This document shows positions 41,844-51,558 of a stretch of DNA of 64,000 nt, one piece after another. The notes under the pieces are model-generated. The model was not told the origin of the DNA. It worked only from the letters and a program-made list of their open reading frames with translations, and ran no database searches. The position numbers and the translations under genes are program-made. The stretch's first letter is position 1. The number at the start of each line of letters is the position of its first letter. This DNA is from Janthinobacterium sp. 1_2014MBL_MicDiv (GTDB lineage Bacteria > Pseudomonadota > Gammaproteobacteria > Burkholderiales > Burkholderiaceae_D), in the NCBI RefSeq assembly GCF_001865675.1, contig NZ_CP011319.1, forward strand, positions 6,262,001-6,326,000. Direction: 5' to 3'.

Positions 41844-41914
41844 CGATTGACTATGTCCCTATTAAATTTTATGGGCGACGGAAACGAATTTAATTCGACT
41901 CCGACCCTAATTTT
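41844..41914 (-). repeat. right REP-like repeats of the RAYT element
   Basis: CGATTGACTATGTCCCTATT (41844-41863) and CGACTCCGACCCTAATTTT (41896-41914) are reverse complements, with few mismatches, of the two motifs left of the RAYT gene. The second one ends 5 bp before the likely -35 of gltB. Confidence 0.65.
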
Positions 41915-41919
41915 TCTGG

Positions 41920-41948
41920 TTGAGTTTTTTGTTGCGTTGCACTACTCT
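41920..41948 (+). promoter_or_regulatory. candidate sigma-70 promoter of gltBD
   Basis: TTGAGT (41920-41925) and TACTCT (41943-41948) have an ideal 17-bp spacer. The gltB start codon at 41983 is about 35 bp downstream of the -10. The promoter abuts the right repeat of the RAYT element. No nitrogen-regulator site is evident. Confidence 0.4.
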
Positions 41949-41982
41949 AGTTTTTCGATATCCATACGCAGCGGAGAAGCCC

Positions 41983-44900
41983 ATGAAAGCGCAAGGCCTG
42001 TACGACCCAGCCAATGAACACGATGCCTGCGGCGTCGGTTTCGTCGCCCACATCAAGGGCAACAAGACCCATTCGATCGTCGAACAGGGCTTGCTGATAC
42101 TGAAAAACCTCGATCACCGGGGCGCCGTGGGCGCCGATGCGCTGATGGGCGATGGCGCCGGCATCCTGATCCAGATTCCCGACCAGTACTACCGCGAAGA
42201 GATGGCCAAGCAGGGCGTGGAATTGCCGCCGCCTGGCGAATACGGCGTGGGCATGGTCTTCCTGCCGAAGGAACACGCGTCGCGCATCGCTTGCGAACAG
42301 GAAATCGAACGCGCCGTGCGCATCGAAGGCCAGGTCGTGCTGGGCTGGCGCAACGTGCCCATCGATACCGACATGCCGATGTCGCCCACCGTGCGCGCCA
42401 AGGAACCGGTGATCCGCCAGATCTTCATCGGCCGCGGCCCGGACATCATGGTCACCGATGCGCTCGAGCGCAAACTGTATGTGATCCGCAAATCCTCGGG
42501 CCACGCCATCCAGGCCTTGAAGCTGCTGCACGGCAAGGAATTCTTCGTGCCGTCGATGTCGGCGCGCACGATTGTGTACAAAGGCCTGCTGCTGGCCGAC
42601 CAGGTGGGCGTGTACTACAAGGACTTGCAGGATGCGCGCTGCATCTCGGCCCTGGCCCTGGTGCACCAGCGTTTCTCGACGAATACCTTCCCCGAATGGC
42701 CGCTGGCCCACCCGTATCGCCTGATCGCGCACAATGGCGAGATCAACACGGTGAAAGGCAACTTCAACTGGATGCGCGCGCGCGAAGGCGTGATGAAGTC
42801 GGCCGTGCTGGGCGACGATTTGCAGAAACTCTTCCCGCTGATTTATGAAGGCCAGTCCGACACGGCGTGCTTCGACAATGCGCTGGAGCTGCTGTTGATG
42901 GCCGGCTATCCGATCGCGCAGGCGATGATGATGATGATTCCGGAAGCGTGGGAAAACCACACGACGATGGACGACAACCGCCGCGCCTTCTATGAATACC
43001 ACGCGGCCATGATGGAACCGTGGGACGGCCCGGCCGCCATGGCGTTTACGGATGGCCGCCACATCGGCGGCACGCTGGACCGCAATGGCTTGCGTCCGGC
43101 CCGCTACATCGTCACCGACGACGACCTGGTGGTGATGGCGTCGGAATCGGGCGTGCTGCCGATTCCTGAATCGAAGATCATCCAGAAATGGCGCTTGCAG
43201 CCTGGCAAGATGTTCCTGATCGACCTGGAAGCGGGCCGCATCATCGACGACCAGGAATTGAAGAACACCTACGCCAACGCCAAGCCCTACAAGGCGTGGA
43301 TCAACTCGGTGCGCATCAAGCTCGACGAGATCAAGATGGCCGAAGGCCAAGTCAAGCACGACCGCGCCCAGGGCGAAAAAGTCCAGCCATCGCTGCTGGA
43401 CCGCCAGCAGGCGTTCGGCTACACGCAGGAAGACTTGAAATTCCTCATGGCGCCGATGGCGCTGGCCGGCGAAGAGGCGACGGGCTCGATGGGCAATGAC
43501 TCGCCGCTGGCCGTCATGTCGAACAAACTCAAGCCGCTGTATAACTACTTCAAGCAGCTGTTCGCGCAAGTGACGAACCCGCCGATCGACCCGATCCGCG
43601 AAGCAATGGTGATGTCGCTGGTGTCCTTCATCGGCCCGAAACCGAATCTGTTAGATACGAATAACGTCAATCCGCCGATGCGCCTGGAAGTGGCGCAGCC
43701 CGTGCTGGGCTTTGACGACATGGCGCGTTTGCGCAACATCAGCGCCCACACGGGCGGCAAGTTCAAGTCGTACGAGCTCGACATCTGCTACCCGCTGGCC
43801 TGGGGCAAGGAAGGCGTGGAAGCGTGCCTGGCCTCGCTGTGCGCGGAAGCCGTCGACGCCGTCAAGTCGGGCCACAACATCCTGATCGTCTCGGACCGCG
43901 CCATTAGCGCCGACCAGGTGGCGATCCCCGCGCTGCTGGCCACCTCGACCGTGCACCAGCACCTGGTGAGCAAGGGCTTGCGCGCTTCCACCGGCCTCGT
44001 CGTGGAAACGGGCTCGGCCCGCGAAACCCACCACTTTGCCCTGCTGGCAGGCTATGGCGCGGAAGCCGTCCACCCGTATCTGGCGATGGAAACCCTGGTC
44101 GAACTGGCGCACGGCTTGCCGGGCGACCTGTCGGGCGACAAGGCCATCTACAACTACACCAAGGCAGTGGGCAAAGGCTTGATGAAAGTCATGTCGAAGA
44201 TGGGCATTTCCACGTATATGTCGTATTGCGGCGCGCAGATTTTCGAAGCCATCGGCCTGAACAAGTCGCTGGTCGACAAGTATTTCAAGGGCACGGCCTC
44301 GAACGTGGAAGGCATCGGCGTGTTTGAAGTGGCGGAAGAAGCGCTGCGCCTGCATGCGCTGGCCTTCGGCAACGATCCCGTGCTGTTTGACAAGCTCGAC
44401 GCGGGCGGCGAATACGCGTTCCGCGTGCGCGGCGAAGACCATATGTGGACGCCGGACGCGATTGCGAAGCTGCAGCATTCCACGCGCAGCAACAATTTCT
44501 CCAGCTACAAGGAGTACGCGCAAATCATCAACGACCAGAGCCGTCGCCACCTGACCCTGCGCGGCCTGTTCGAATTCAAGCTCGACCCGACCAAGGCCAT
44601 CCCGCTCGACGAAGTGGAACCGGCCAAGGAAATCGTCAAGCGCTTCGCCACGGGCGCCATGTCGCTGGGCTCCATCAGCACGGAAGCGCACGCGACCCTG
44701 GCCGTCGCCATGAACCGCATCGGCGGCAAGTCGAACACGGGCGAGGGCGGCGAAGATCCGAACCGCTACACGCAGGAATTGAAGGGCATCCCGATCCGCC
44801 AGGGCGACACCATGGCGTCCGTCGTCGGCGCCGAGCAGATCGTCGTCGATATTCCGCTGCAGGAAGGCGATTCCATGCGTTCGCGCATCAAGCAGGTGGC

Positions 44901-46683
44901 GTCGGGGCGTTTCGGCGTCACGGCCGCCTACCTGAATTCGGCCGACCAGATCCAGATCAAGATGGCGCAGGGCGCGAAGCCGGGCGAAGGCGGTCAATTG
45001 CCTGGCCATAAGGTGTCGGAATACATCGCCAGCCTGCGCTTTTCCGTGCCGGGCGTGGGCTTGATTTCGCCGCCGCCGCACCACGACATCTATTCCATCG
45101 AAGACCTGGCGCAGCTGATCCATGACTTGAAGAATGCCAACCCGCGCGCCTCGATCTCCGTGAAACTGGTGTCGGAAGTGGGCATCGGCACGGTGGCCGC
45201 CGGCGTCACCAAGGCCAAGGCCGACCACGTGGTCGTCGCCGGCCACGACGGCGGCACGGGCGCTTCGCCTCTGTCGTCCGTGAAACACGCGGGCACGCCG
45301 TGGGAACTGGGTCTCGCAGAGACCCAGCAAACATTGGTCTTGAACGGTTTGCGCAGCCGTATCCGCGTGCAGGCCGACGGCCAGATGAAGACGGGCCGCG
45401 ACGTGGTCATCGCCGCCCTGCTGGGCGCCGACGAGATCGGTTTCGCCACGGCGCCGCTGGTGGTGGAAGGCTGCATCATGATGCGCAAATGCCATCTGAA
45501 TACCTGCCCCGTGGGCGTGGCCACGCAAGATCCCGTGCTGCGCGCCAAGTTCTCGGGCAAGCCCGAGTATGTCGTCAATTACTTCTTCTTCGTTGCCGAG
45601 GAAGCCCGCCAGCTGATGGCGCAGCTGGGCATCCGCACCTATGACGAACTGATCGGCCGCGTCGACCTGCTGGACAAGTCGAAGGCGATTTCGCACTGGA
45701 AGGCGCAGGGCCTGGATTTCTCGGCCATCTTCTACAAGCCGGAAACCCCGGATGGCCAGGCCTGTCGCCACGTGGAATTCCAGGACCATGCGCTGGAAAA
45801 GGCGCTGGACCACAAGCTGATCGCACAGGCGCGCGCGGCGCTGGAAAAGGGCGAGCGCGTCTCCTTCATCTCGCCCGTGCGCAACCTGAACCGCACGGTG
45901 GGCACCATGCTGTCCGGCGAAGTGGCGAAGAAATACGGCCACGCCGGCTTGCCGGACGACACCATCCACATCCAGCTGCAAGGCACGGCGGGCCAGTCGG
46001 CCTGCGCCTTCCTGGCGCACGGCATCACGATCGACCTGGTGGGCGAGGGCAACGATTACGTGGGCAAGGGCTTGTCCGGCGGACGCATCATCGTGCGGCC
46101 GAATACGGAATTCCGTGGCTGGGCCGTGGACAACATCATCATCGGCAACACGGTGCTGTACGGCGCCATCGCCGGCGAAGCCTTCTTCAACGGCGTGGCC
46201 GGCGAACGCTTTGCCGTGCGCAACTCGGGCGCCACCACGGTGGTCGAGGGCCTGGGCGACCATGGCTGCGAATACATGACGGGCGGCACGGTGGTGGTCC
46301 TGGGCAACACGGGACGCAACTTCGCGGCCGGCATGTCAGGCGGCATCGCCTATGTGTATGACCCGGCCGGCGACTTTGCCAGCAAGTGCAACACGGCCAT
46401 GGTCAGCCTGGACAAGGTCGTCTCCGCGGCGGAGCAGCATGTCGACCGCGACGCCTGGCACACGCAGCACCGCGACGGTGTGCCGGAAGCCGATGAAGTG
46501 ATCCTCAAGCGCCTGATCGAGCGTCACTTCAAGCACACGGGCAGCACCCGCGCCCGCGTCCTGCTCGACGACTGGGCCAGCGCGCGTGGCAAGTTTGTGA
46601 AGGTCTTCCCGAACGAATACAAGCGCGCGCTGATTGAAATGGCCGCCGATGCCGCCATGGAAGTGGAAGCCGTCGCCGCCTGA
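41983..46683 (+). CDS. gltB: glutamate synthase large (alpha) subunit
   Basis: This 1566-residue subunit makes glutamate from 2-oxoglutarate and ammonia released from glutamine. The glutaminase domain starts at Cys16 (DACGVGF) after a short propeptide. The central and FMN-binding synthase domains follow. The 3Fe-4S cysteines lie in GCIMMRKCHLNTCPVG, and the C-terminal GXGXG beta-helix domain is complete (GGRIIVRPN onward). The start MKAQGLYDPANEHDACG is chosen to fit the usual propeptide length; the frame is open 21 codons further up. gltD follows 79 bp later. Confidence 0.97.
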   Translation: MKAQGLYDPANEHDACGVGFVAHIKGNKTHSIVEQGLLILKNLDHRGAVGADALMGDGAGILIQIPDQYYREEMAKQGVELPPPGEYGVGMVFLPKEHASRIACEQEIERAVRIEGQVVLGWRNVPIDTDMPMSPTVRAKEPVIRQIFIGRGPDIMVTDALERKLYVIRKSSGHAIQALKLLHGKEFFVPSMSARTIVYKGLLLADQVGVYYKDLQDARCISALALVHQRFSTNTFPEWPLAHPYRLIAHNGEINTVKGNFNWMRAREGVMKSAVLGDDLQKLFPLIYEGQSDTACFDNALELLLMAGYPIAQAMMMMIPEAWENHTTMDDNRRAFYEYHAAMMEPWDGPAAMAFTDGRHIGGTLDRNGLRPARYIVTDDDLVVMASESGVLPIPESKIIQKWRLQPGKMFLIDLEAGRIIDDQELKNTYANAKPYKAWINSVRIKLDEIKMAEGQVKHDRAQGEKVQPSLLDRQQAFGYTQEDLKFLMAPMALAGEEATGSMGNDSPLAVMSNKLKPLYNYFKQLFAQVTNPPIDPIREAMVMSLVSFIGPKPNLLDTNNVNPPMRLEVAQPVLGFDDMARLRNISAHTGGKFKSYELDICYPLAWGKEGVEACLASLCAEAVDAVKSGHNILIVSDRAISADQVAIPALLATSTVHQHLVSKGLRASTGLVVETGSARETHHFALLAGYGAEAVHPYLAMETLVELAHGLPGDLSGDKAIYNYTKAVGKGLMKVMSKMGISTYMSYCGAQIFEAIGLNKSLVDKYFKGTASNVEGIGVFEVAEEALRLHALAFGNDPVLFDKLDAGGEYAFRVRGEDHMWTPDAIAKLQHSTRSNNFSSYKEYAQIINDQSRRHLTLRGLFEFKLDPTKAIPLDEVEPAKEIVKRFATGAMSLGSISTEAHATLAVAMNRIGGKSNTGEGGEDPNRYTQELKGIPIRQGDTMASVVGAEQIVVDIPLQEGDSMRSRIKQVASGRFGVTAAYLNSADQIQIKMAQGAKPGEGGQLPGHKVSEYIASLRFSVPGVGLISPPPHHDIYSIEDLAQLIHDLKNANPRASISVKLVSEVGIGTVAAGVTKAKADHVVVAGHDGGTGASPLSSVKHAGTPWELGLAETQQTLVLNGLRSRIRVQADGQMKTGRDVVIAALLGADEIGFATAPLVVEGCIMMRKCHLNTCPVGVATQDPVLRAKFSGKPEYVVNYFFFVAEEARQLMAQLGIRTYDELIGRVDLLDKSKAISHWKAQGLDFSAIFYKPETPDGQACRHVEFQDHALEKALDHKLIAQARAALEKGERVSFISPVRNLNRTVGTMLSGEVAKKYGHAGLPDDTIHIQLQGTAGQSACAFLAHGITIDLVGEGNDYVGKGLSGGRIIVRPNTEFRGWAVDNIIIGNTVLYGAIAGEAFFNGVAGERFAVRNSGATTVVEGLGDHGCEYMTGGTVVVLGNTGRNFAAGMSGGIAYVYDPAGDFASKCNTAMVSLDKVVSAAEQHVDRDAWHTQHRDGVPEADEVILKRLIERHFKHTGSTRARVLLDDWASARGKFVKVFPNEYKRALIEMAADAAMEVEAVAA

Positions 46684-46762
46684 GCCAGCCAACTCATCGC
46701 TGAGATTAATGACCAGGGAGCGGCCCGGCCGCTCCCCGCCAGCCAAATACAAAGGAAACATC

Positions 46763-48226
46763 GTGGGTAAAATTACCGGCTTCATGGAATTCAAGCGCCA
46801 GGACGAGCACTATCTGGAGCCTGCCGCGCGTCTGAAGAACTACAAGGAATTCGTCTTGCACCTGTCGGACGCGCAGGCGACCGTGCAGGGCGCGCGCTGC
46901 ATGGATTGCGGCATTCCCTTCTGCACCACGGGTTGCCCCGTGAATAACATCATTCCTGACTGGAATGACCTGGTGTACCGCGGCGCCTACCGCGAAGCGC
47001 TCGACATCCTGCATTCGACGAATAACTTCCCGGAATTTACGGGCCGCATCTGCCCGGCGCCGTGCGAATCGGCCTGCACCCTGGGCATCCATGAAGATCC
47101 GGTCGGCATCAAGTCCATCGAGCACAAGATCATCGACATGGGCTGGGAGCACGGCTGGGTCACGCCGCAACCGGCAGGGTTTAGTACCGGCAAGAAAGTG
47201 GCCATCGTCGGTTCCGGCCCCGCCGGCCTGGCGGCGGCGCAGCAGCTGGCGCGCGCCGGCCACGCCGTCACCGTATTTGAAAAGAGCGACCGGGTCGGTG
47301 GTTTGTTGCGTTACGGCATCCCCGACTTCAAGATGGAAAAGTCGCACATCGACCTGCGCGTGAAACAGATGGAAGCCGAAGGCGTCGTGTTCCGCACCAG
47401 CGTGCTCGTCGGCAAGGATTTCCCTGCCCACGTGAACAACTGGGCCAAGGAAACCATTTTCCCGGAAGACCTGGAAAAAGAATTCGACGCCGTCATCATG
47501 GCCGGCGGCGCCGAGCAGCCGCGCGACTTGCCCGTGCCGGGCCGCGAATTGAAAGGTGTGCATTTCGCCATGGATTTCCTGCCGCTGCAAAACAAGGTCA
47601 ACGCGGGCGACAAGCTCAAGGACCAGATCAAGGCCACGGGCAAGCACGTGGTGGTGATCGGCGGCGGCGACACGGGTTCCGACTGCGTCGGCACCTCGAA
47701 CCGCCATGGCGCCGCCTCGGTGGCCCAGTTCGAACTGATGCCGCAGCCGCCGGAACAGGAAAACAAGCCGCTCGTCTGGCCCTACTGGCCGACCAAGCTG
47801 CGCACCTCGTCCTCGCACGAGGAAGGCTGCGAGCGCGACTGGGCCGTGGCCACCAAGCGTTTCGAAGGCAAGGGCGGCAAGGTGGAAAAGCTGATCGCCT
47901 GCCGCGTGGAATGGAAAGACGGCAAGATGAGCGAAGTGCCGAACTCGGAATTCGAGATGAAGGCCGACCTGGTCTTCCTGGCCATGGGCTTTGTTTCGCC
48001 AGTGCAACAAGTGCTGGAAGCGTTCGGCGTCGACACGGATGCGCGCGGCAATGTGAAAGCGAGCACGGAAGGCGACGGCAGTTACCAGACGTCGGTGCCG
48101 AAGGTGTTCGCGGCCGGCGACATGCGCCGCGGCCAGTCGCTGGTGGTGTGGGCCATCCGCGAAGGACGCCAGTGCGCGCGCGCCGTCGACCAGTTCCTCA
48201 TGGGGGCTTCCCTGCTGCCACGCTGA
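46763..48226 (+). CDS. gltD: glutamate synthase small (beta) subunit
   Basis: This 487-residue NADPH-oxidising subunit passes electrons to GltB. N-terminal cysteines MDCGIPFCTTGCP and ICPAPCESAC ligate two 4Fe-4S clusters. FAD binding is at VAIVGSGPAGLAAAQQL (about 150) and NADPH binding at VVVIGGGDTGSDC (about 293). It uses GTG (46763), starting MGKITGFMEFKRQ with AAAGGA in front. The longer upstream frame, 43 codons, overlaps the gltB end and is rejected. A strong hairpin terminator lies 24 bp after the stop. Confidence 0.97.
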   Translation: MGKITGFMEFKRQDEHYLEPAARLKNYKEFVLHLSDAQATVQGARCMDCGIPFCTTGCPVNNIIPDWNDLVYRGAYREALDILHSTNNFPEFTGRICPAPCESACTLGIHEDPVGIKSIEHKIIDMGWEHGWVTPQPAGFSTGKKVAIVGSGPAGLAAAQQLARAGHAVTVFEKSDRVGGLLRYGIPDFKMEKSHIDLRVKQMEAEGVVFRTSVLVGKDFPAHVNNWAKETIFPEDLEKEFDAVIMAGGAEQPRDLPVPGRELKGVHFAMDFLPLQNKVNAGDKLKDQIKATGKHVVVIGGGDTGSDCVGTSNRHGAASVAQFELMPQPPEQENKPLVWPYWPTKLRTSSSHEEGCERDWAVATKRFEGKGGKVEKLIACRVEWKDGKMSEVPNSEFEMKADLVFLAMGFVSPVQQVLEAFGVDTDARGNVKASTEGDGSYQTSVPKVFAAGDMRRGQSLVVWAIREGRQCARAVDQFLMGASLLPR

Positions 48227-48249
48227 CGATTTGAGCTGGATCAAGCCAG

Positions 48250-48288
48250 GGGCCACGGCGCGCGATGCGTCGTGGCCCTTGTTATTTT
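48250..48288 (+). terminator. rho-independent terminator after gltBD
   Basis: GGGCCACG (48250-48257) and CGTGGCCC (48271-48278) form a perfect 8-bp stem, with partial pairing in the loop, and are followed by TTGTTATTTT. It separates gltBD from mlaF. The remaining roughly 180 bp to mlaF hold AT-rich DNA that probably carries the mla promoter; I see no gene there. Confidence 0.8.
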
Positions 48289-48468
48289 AGCCATGGCGCC
48301 GGACGGGGAAGACGCAGGCGTGCAGGCGCGCGTTTTTTACAATAAAATATCTGACTTTCGATTCATTAGTGTTGTATTCTCCCCCTCTGCAGGGCAGCAC
48401 AAGGGGGTGTCTCAGCAGAGATTGGCGTTTCTGCACTACAATACGCCATTAAAATAGTGAGCTTCGTC

Positions 48469-49278
48469 GTGCCAAATCTTGTTGAAATCCGTGATTTACA
48501 CTTTGCCTATGGAGAACGTTCGATTTTATCGGGCCTTCAAATGGATTTCCCACGTGGAAAAGTTGTGGCCGTCATGGGTGGCTCCGGCAGTGGCAAGACG
48601 ACCGTACTGCGCCTGATCGGCGGCCAGCTGCGCCCCAGTTCCGGCTCTGTCAATGTCGATGGCCAGATCGTGCATACGCTGGCGACCGACCAGTTATACC
48701 AGCTGCGCCGCAAGATGGGCATGCTGTTCCAGCACGGCGCCCTGTTTACAGACCTGACGGCGTTCGAGAACGTGGCCTTCCCGCTGCGCGAGCATACGGA
48801 CTTGAATGAAGAGCTGATCCGCACCCTGGTGCTGATGAAGCTGCACGCCGTCGGCTTGCGCAATGCGGCGCAATTGAAGCCGGCCGAGATTTCGGGCGGC
48901 ATGGGCCGCCGCGTCGCCCTGGCGCGCGCCATCGCGCTCGACCCTGAATTGATCATGTATGACGAGCCGTTCGCCGGCCTGGACCCGATTTCCATGGGCG
49001 TCACGGCCAATTTGATCCGCAATCTGAACGATGCGCTGGGCTCCACGTCTATCCTGGTATCGCACGATGTGAAGGAGTGTTTCGCCATCGCTGATTATGT
49101 CTATTTTCTGTCATCGGGCAAGATTGTGGCGCACGGCACGCCGGCTGAAATGGCCGTGTCGACGCATCCGTACGTGAAGCAGTTCGTCAATGCCGAGGCC
49201 GATGGCCCCGTACCGTTCCACTATCCGGGCAAGTCGCTGGCCGACGACCTGGGTCTGCAGGCGGGGGGCGGCCGATGA
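48469..49278 (+). CDS. mlaF: Mla phospholipid transport ATPase MlaF
   Basis: This ABC ATPase of about 269 residues drives phospholipid movement in the Mla pathway that keeps the outer-membrane lipid asymmetry. Walker A is GGSGSGKTT (about 37-45 from this start), the signature is SGGMGRRVALARAI, and Walker B is LIMYDEPFAGLDP. The GTG at 48469 (VPNLVEIRDLHF) is preferred because a GTGAG-like site lies ahead; GTG at 48457 is in frame too. The stop overlaps mlaE by an ATGA. Confidence 0.96.
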   Translation: MPNLVEIRDLHFAYGERSILSGLQMDFPRGKVVAVMGGSGSGKTTVLRLIGGQLRPSSGSVNVDGQIVHTLATDQLYQLRRKMGMLFQHGALFTDLTAFENVAFPLREHTDLNEELIRTLVLMKLHAVGLRNAAQLKPAEISGGMGRRVALARAIALDPELIMYDEPFAGLDPISMGVTANLIRNLNDALGSTSILVSHDVKECFAIADYVYFLSSGKIVAHGTPAEMAVSTHPYVKQFVNAEADGPVPFHYPGKSLADDLGLQAGGGR

Positions 49279-50057
49279 TCGCGCGTTTCCTGGCGGCGAT
49301 CGGAGCCTGGTTGCGTCGTTCGGTACAAGACCTCGGCTTTGCCGTGCGGTCGTTTTTCATCATCATCGCCTCGTCGGGCGGCCTGTGGCGCCGTCCGCGT
49401 CTGGTGATTGAGCAACTGTTTTTTATCGGTAACCGCTCGCTGGTGATTACCGCCGTTTCCGGCCTGTTTGTCGGCATGGTGCTGGGCTTGCAAGGGTATT
49501 ACACCTTGACCACCTACGGCGCCGAGCAGTCGCTGGGCTTGCTGGTGGCGCTGTCGCTGACGCGCGAACTGGGTCCGGTCGTCACGGCGCTGCTGTTCGC
49601 GGGCCGCGCCGGCACCTCGCTGACGGCGGAAATCGGCCTGATGAAGGCGGGCGAGCAGCTGTCGGCCATGGAAATGATGGCCGTGAACCCGATCCAGCGC
49701 GTGCTGGCCCCCCGTTTCTGGGCCGGCGTGATCGCCATGCCGATCCTGGGCGCCATCTTCACGGCCGTCGGCATCATCGGCAGCTACCTGGTCGGCGTGG
49801 TGCTGATCGGCGTCGATGAAGGCTCGTTCTGGTCGCAGATGCAGGGCGGCGTGGATGTCTGGAAAGAAGTGGGGAATGGCACCATCAAGAGCCTGGTCTT
49901 CGGCATCGCGGTGACGTTCATCGCCCTGTTCCAGGGTTACCAGGCGCAGCCGACGCCGGAAGACGTGTCCGGCGCCACCACGCGCACGGTGGTGATTTCG
50001 TCGCTGATGGTGTGGTGGCTCGATTTCATGATGACGGCGTTGATGTTTAGCAAATAA
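49275..50057 (+). CDS. mlaE: Mla phospholipid transport permease MlaE
   Basis: This 260-residue MlaE/permease-family inner-membrane protein has about five hydrophobic helices, including GLFVGMVLGLQGYYTL, VVTALLFAGRAGTSLTAEIG and AVGIIGSYLVGVVLIGVDEG. It overlaps mlaF by 4 bp (ATGA). It pairs with MlaF and MlaD as the inner-membrane transporter core. Confidence 0.96.
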   Translation: MIARFLAAIGAWLRRSVQDLGFAVRSFFIIIASSGGLWRRPRLVIEQLFFIGNRSLVITAVSGLFVGMVLGLQGYYTLTTYGAEQSLGLLVALSLTRELGPVVTALLFAGRAGTSLTAEIGLMKAGEQLSAMEMMAVNPIQRVLAPRFWAGVIAMPILGAIFTAVGIIGSYLVGVVLIGVDEGSFWSQMQGGVDVWKEVGNGTIKSLVFGIAVTFIALFQGYQAQPTPEDVSGATTRTVVISSLMVWWLDFMMTALMFSK

Positions 50058-50135
50058 TTGCGCATCAGCGGCAAATAGCGGCCTGGGTGGTATTCCGCAC
50101 AGGTGGCGGCAAGTAAAAATTATTTAGGATTGTTT

Positions 50136-50606
50136 ATGCAACGTAAATCTTTGGATGTCTGGGTCGGCTTGTTCGTCTTGCTGGGTGTGGCGGCATTGAT
50201 GTTTTTGGCCCTCAAGGCTGGCAATATGAGCTCGCTGTCCTTCAGCAAGACGTATACCATTAACGCCAAGTTCGACAATATTGGCGGTCTCAAGCCGCAA
50301 GCGCCCGTCAAGGGCGCCGGCGTGGTGGTGGGGCGCGTGTCGGCCATCACGTTTGACGACAAGACGTACCAGGCGCTGGTGAAACTCGACATCGAAGATG
50401 GTTACAAATTTCCGAAAGATAGCTCGGCCAAGATTCTGACGGCCGGTTTGCTGGGTGAGCAATATATCGGCCTGGAAGCAGGCGGCGATCTGGCTAACCT
50501 GGCAGAGGGCGACAAGATCGCCCGTACTCAATCGGCCACAGTGCTGGAAGACCTGATCAATCAGTTCATCTACAGCAAGGCAGCGGAAGGAAAGGACAGC
50601 AAATGA
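50136..50606 (+). CDS. mlaD: Mla MCE-domain lipid-binding protein MlaD
   Basis: This 156-residue single-pass inner-membrane protein has a transmembrane helix at about 7-27 (VWVGLFVLLGVAALMFLAL) and a periplasmic MCE domain at about 38-115 (YTINAKFDNIGGLKPQAPVK, GVVVGRV). Subunits form a hexameric ring that carries lipid. The start MQRKSLDVWVG fits the family; 11 extra upstream codons are rejected. Its stop overlaps the mlaA start (ATGA). Confidence 0.95.
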   Translation: MQRKSLDVWVGLFVLLGVAALMFLALKAGNMSSLSFSKTYTINAKFDNIGGLKPQAPVKGAGVVVGRVSAITFDDKTYQALVKLDIEDGYKFPKDSSAKILTAGLLGEQYIGLEAGGDLANLAEGDKIARTQSATVLEDLINQFIYSKAAEGKDSK

Positions 50607-51487
50607 GCGAGTCGACCATGAAATCCCAAGGCAGCCTGGCGCGTATCGGCCTGGCCCTGGCCATCGCCGCCAGCGTGAGCGCCTGCGCCACCGGCACCAA
50701 CCCGCGCGACCCGCTCGAGGGTTACAACCGCGCCATGTTCAAGTTCAACGACACCGTCGACCGGGTGGCCCTGAAACCGGTCGCCACGGCTTACAAGACC
50801 GTCACGCCATCGTTCGTGCAAACCGGTGTCGGCAACTTCTTCGGCAACTTGTCCGATGTGTGGAGCGCCGTGAACAACTTGCTGCAAGGCAAGGGTGAAG
50901 CGGGCTTGCAGGACGTCGTGCGCGTCAGCATGAACTCGACCTTCGGCATCTTCGGCCTGATCGACATCGCTTCGCAGGCCGGCATTCCGAAGCACAATGA
51001 AGACTTTGGCCAGACCCTGGGCTGGTATGGCGTCCAGCCTGGTCCGTACGTGATGTTGCCGCTGCTGGGCCCATCGACCGTGCGCGACACGGTGGCCCTG
51101 CCGCTCGATATCACGGGCGACCCGTGGCGCTACAAGGATCCTGTCTCGGTGCGCAATATCGGCACGGTGACGCGCGTGGTCGACAAGCGCGCCGCGCTGC
51201 TCGACGCGACCAACCTGATGGAAGCGGCCGCGCTGGACCGTTATGAATTCATCCGCGACGGCTTCCTGCAGGCGCGCGAAAGCAAGGTTTTCGATGGCGA
51301 TACGGATCGCCGCGACCGCAAAGTGCCAAAAAACGACACCAGCGATTACGAGCCGGAGTACGATGCGAAACCGCCGCCGGCCCCAGTGGAAGCGGCGCCT
51401 GCCACGGCTGCCGCCGACGCCGTGCCTGTCGAACTCGTAACATCTGGTAGCAATACCGTTGCTGCCGAGGCCAAGCCTCAGGAGTAA
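50603..51487 (+). CDS. mlaA: outer-membrane lipoprotein MlaA (VacJ)
   Basis: This 294-residue lipoprotein has the lipobox VSAC with lipidated Cys28, a short helix, and the MlaA/VacJ domain (NPRDPLEGYNRAMFKFND, GIPKHNEDFGQTLGWYG, LPLLGPSTVRD). In the outer membrane MlaA removes misplaced phospholipids from the outer leaflet and hands them to MlaC. A Pro/Ala-rich tail follows from about 255. In many gammaproteobacteria this gene lies elsewhere; its place inside the mla operon is typical of betaproteobacteria. Confidence 0.96.
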   Translation: MSESTMKSQGSLARIGLALAIAASVSACATGTNPRDPLEGYNRAMFKFNDTVDRVALKPVATAYKTVTPSFVQTGVGNFFGNLSDVWSAVNNLLQGKGEAGLQDVVRVSMNSTFGIFGLIDIASQAGIPKHNEDFGQTLGWYGVQPGPYVMLPLLGPSTVRDTVALPLDITGDPWRYKDPVSVRNIGTVTRVVDKRAALLDATNLMEAAALDRYEFIRDGFLQARESKVFDGDTDRRDRKVPKNDTSDYEPEYDAKPPPAPVEAAPATAAADAVPVELVTSGSNTVAAEAKPQE

Positions 51488-51558
51488 ACTCGGGACAAGA
51501 ACACCACGGCTGCGATCAGCGCCAGCCGGTGCACAGCAACACCATGAAAGGTAGAACC

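Noticed and set aside
48272..48457. A 61-codon open frame between gltD and mlaF
   Set aside because: It runs into the terminator stem and has no ribosome site or domain; more likely leader DNA of the mla operon.
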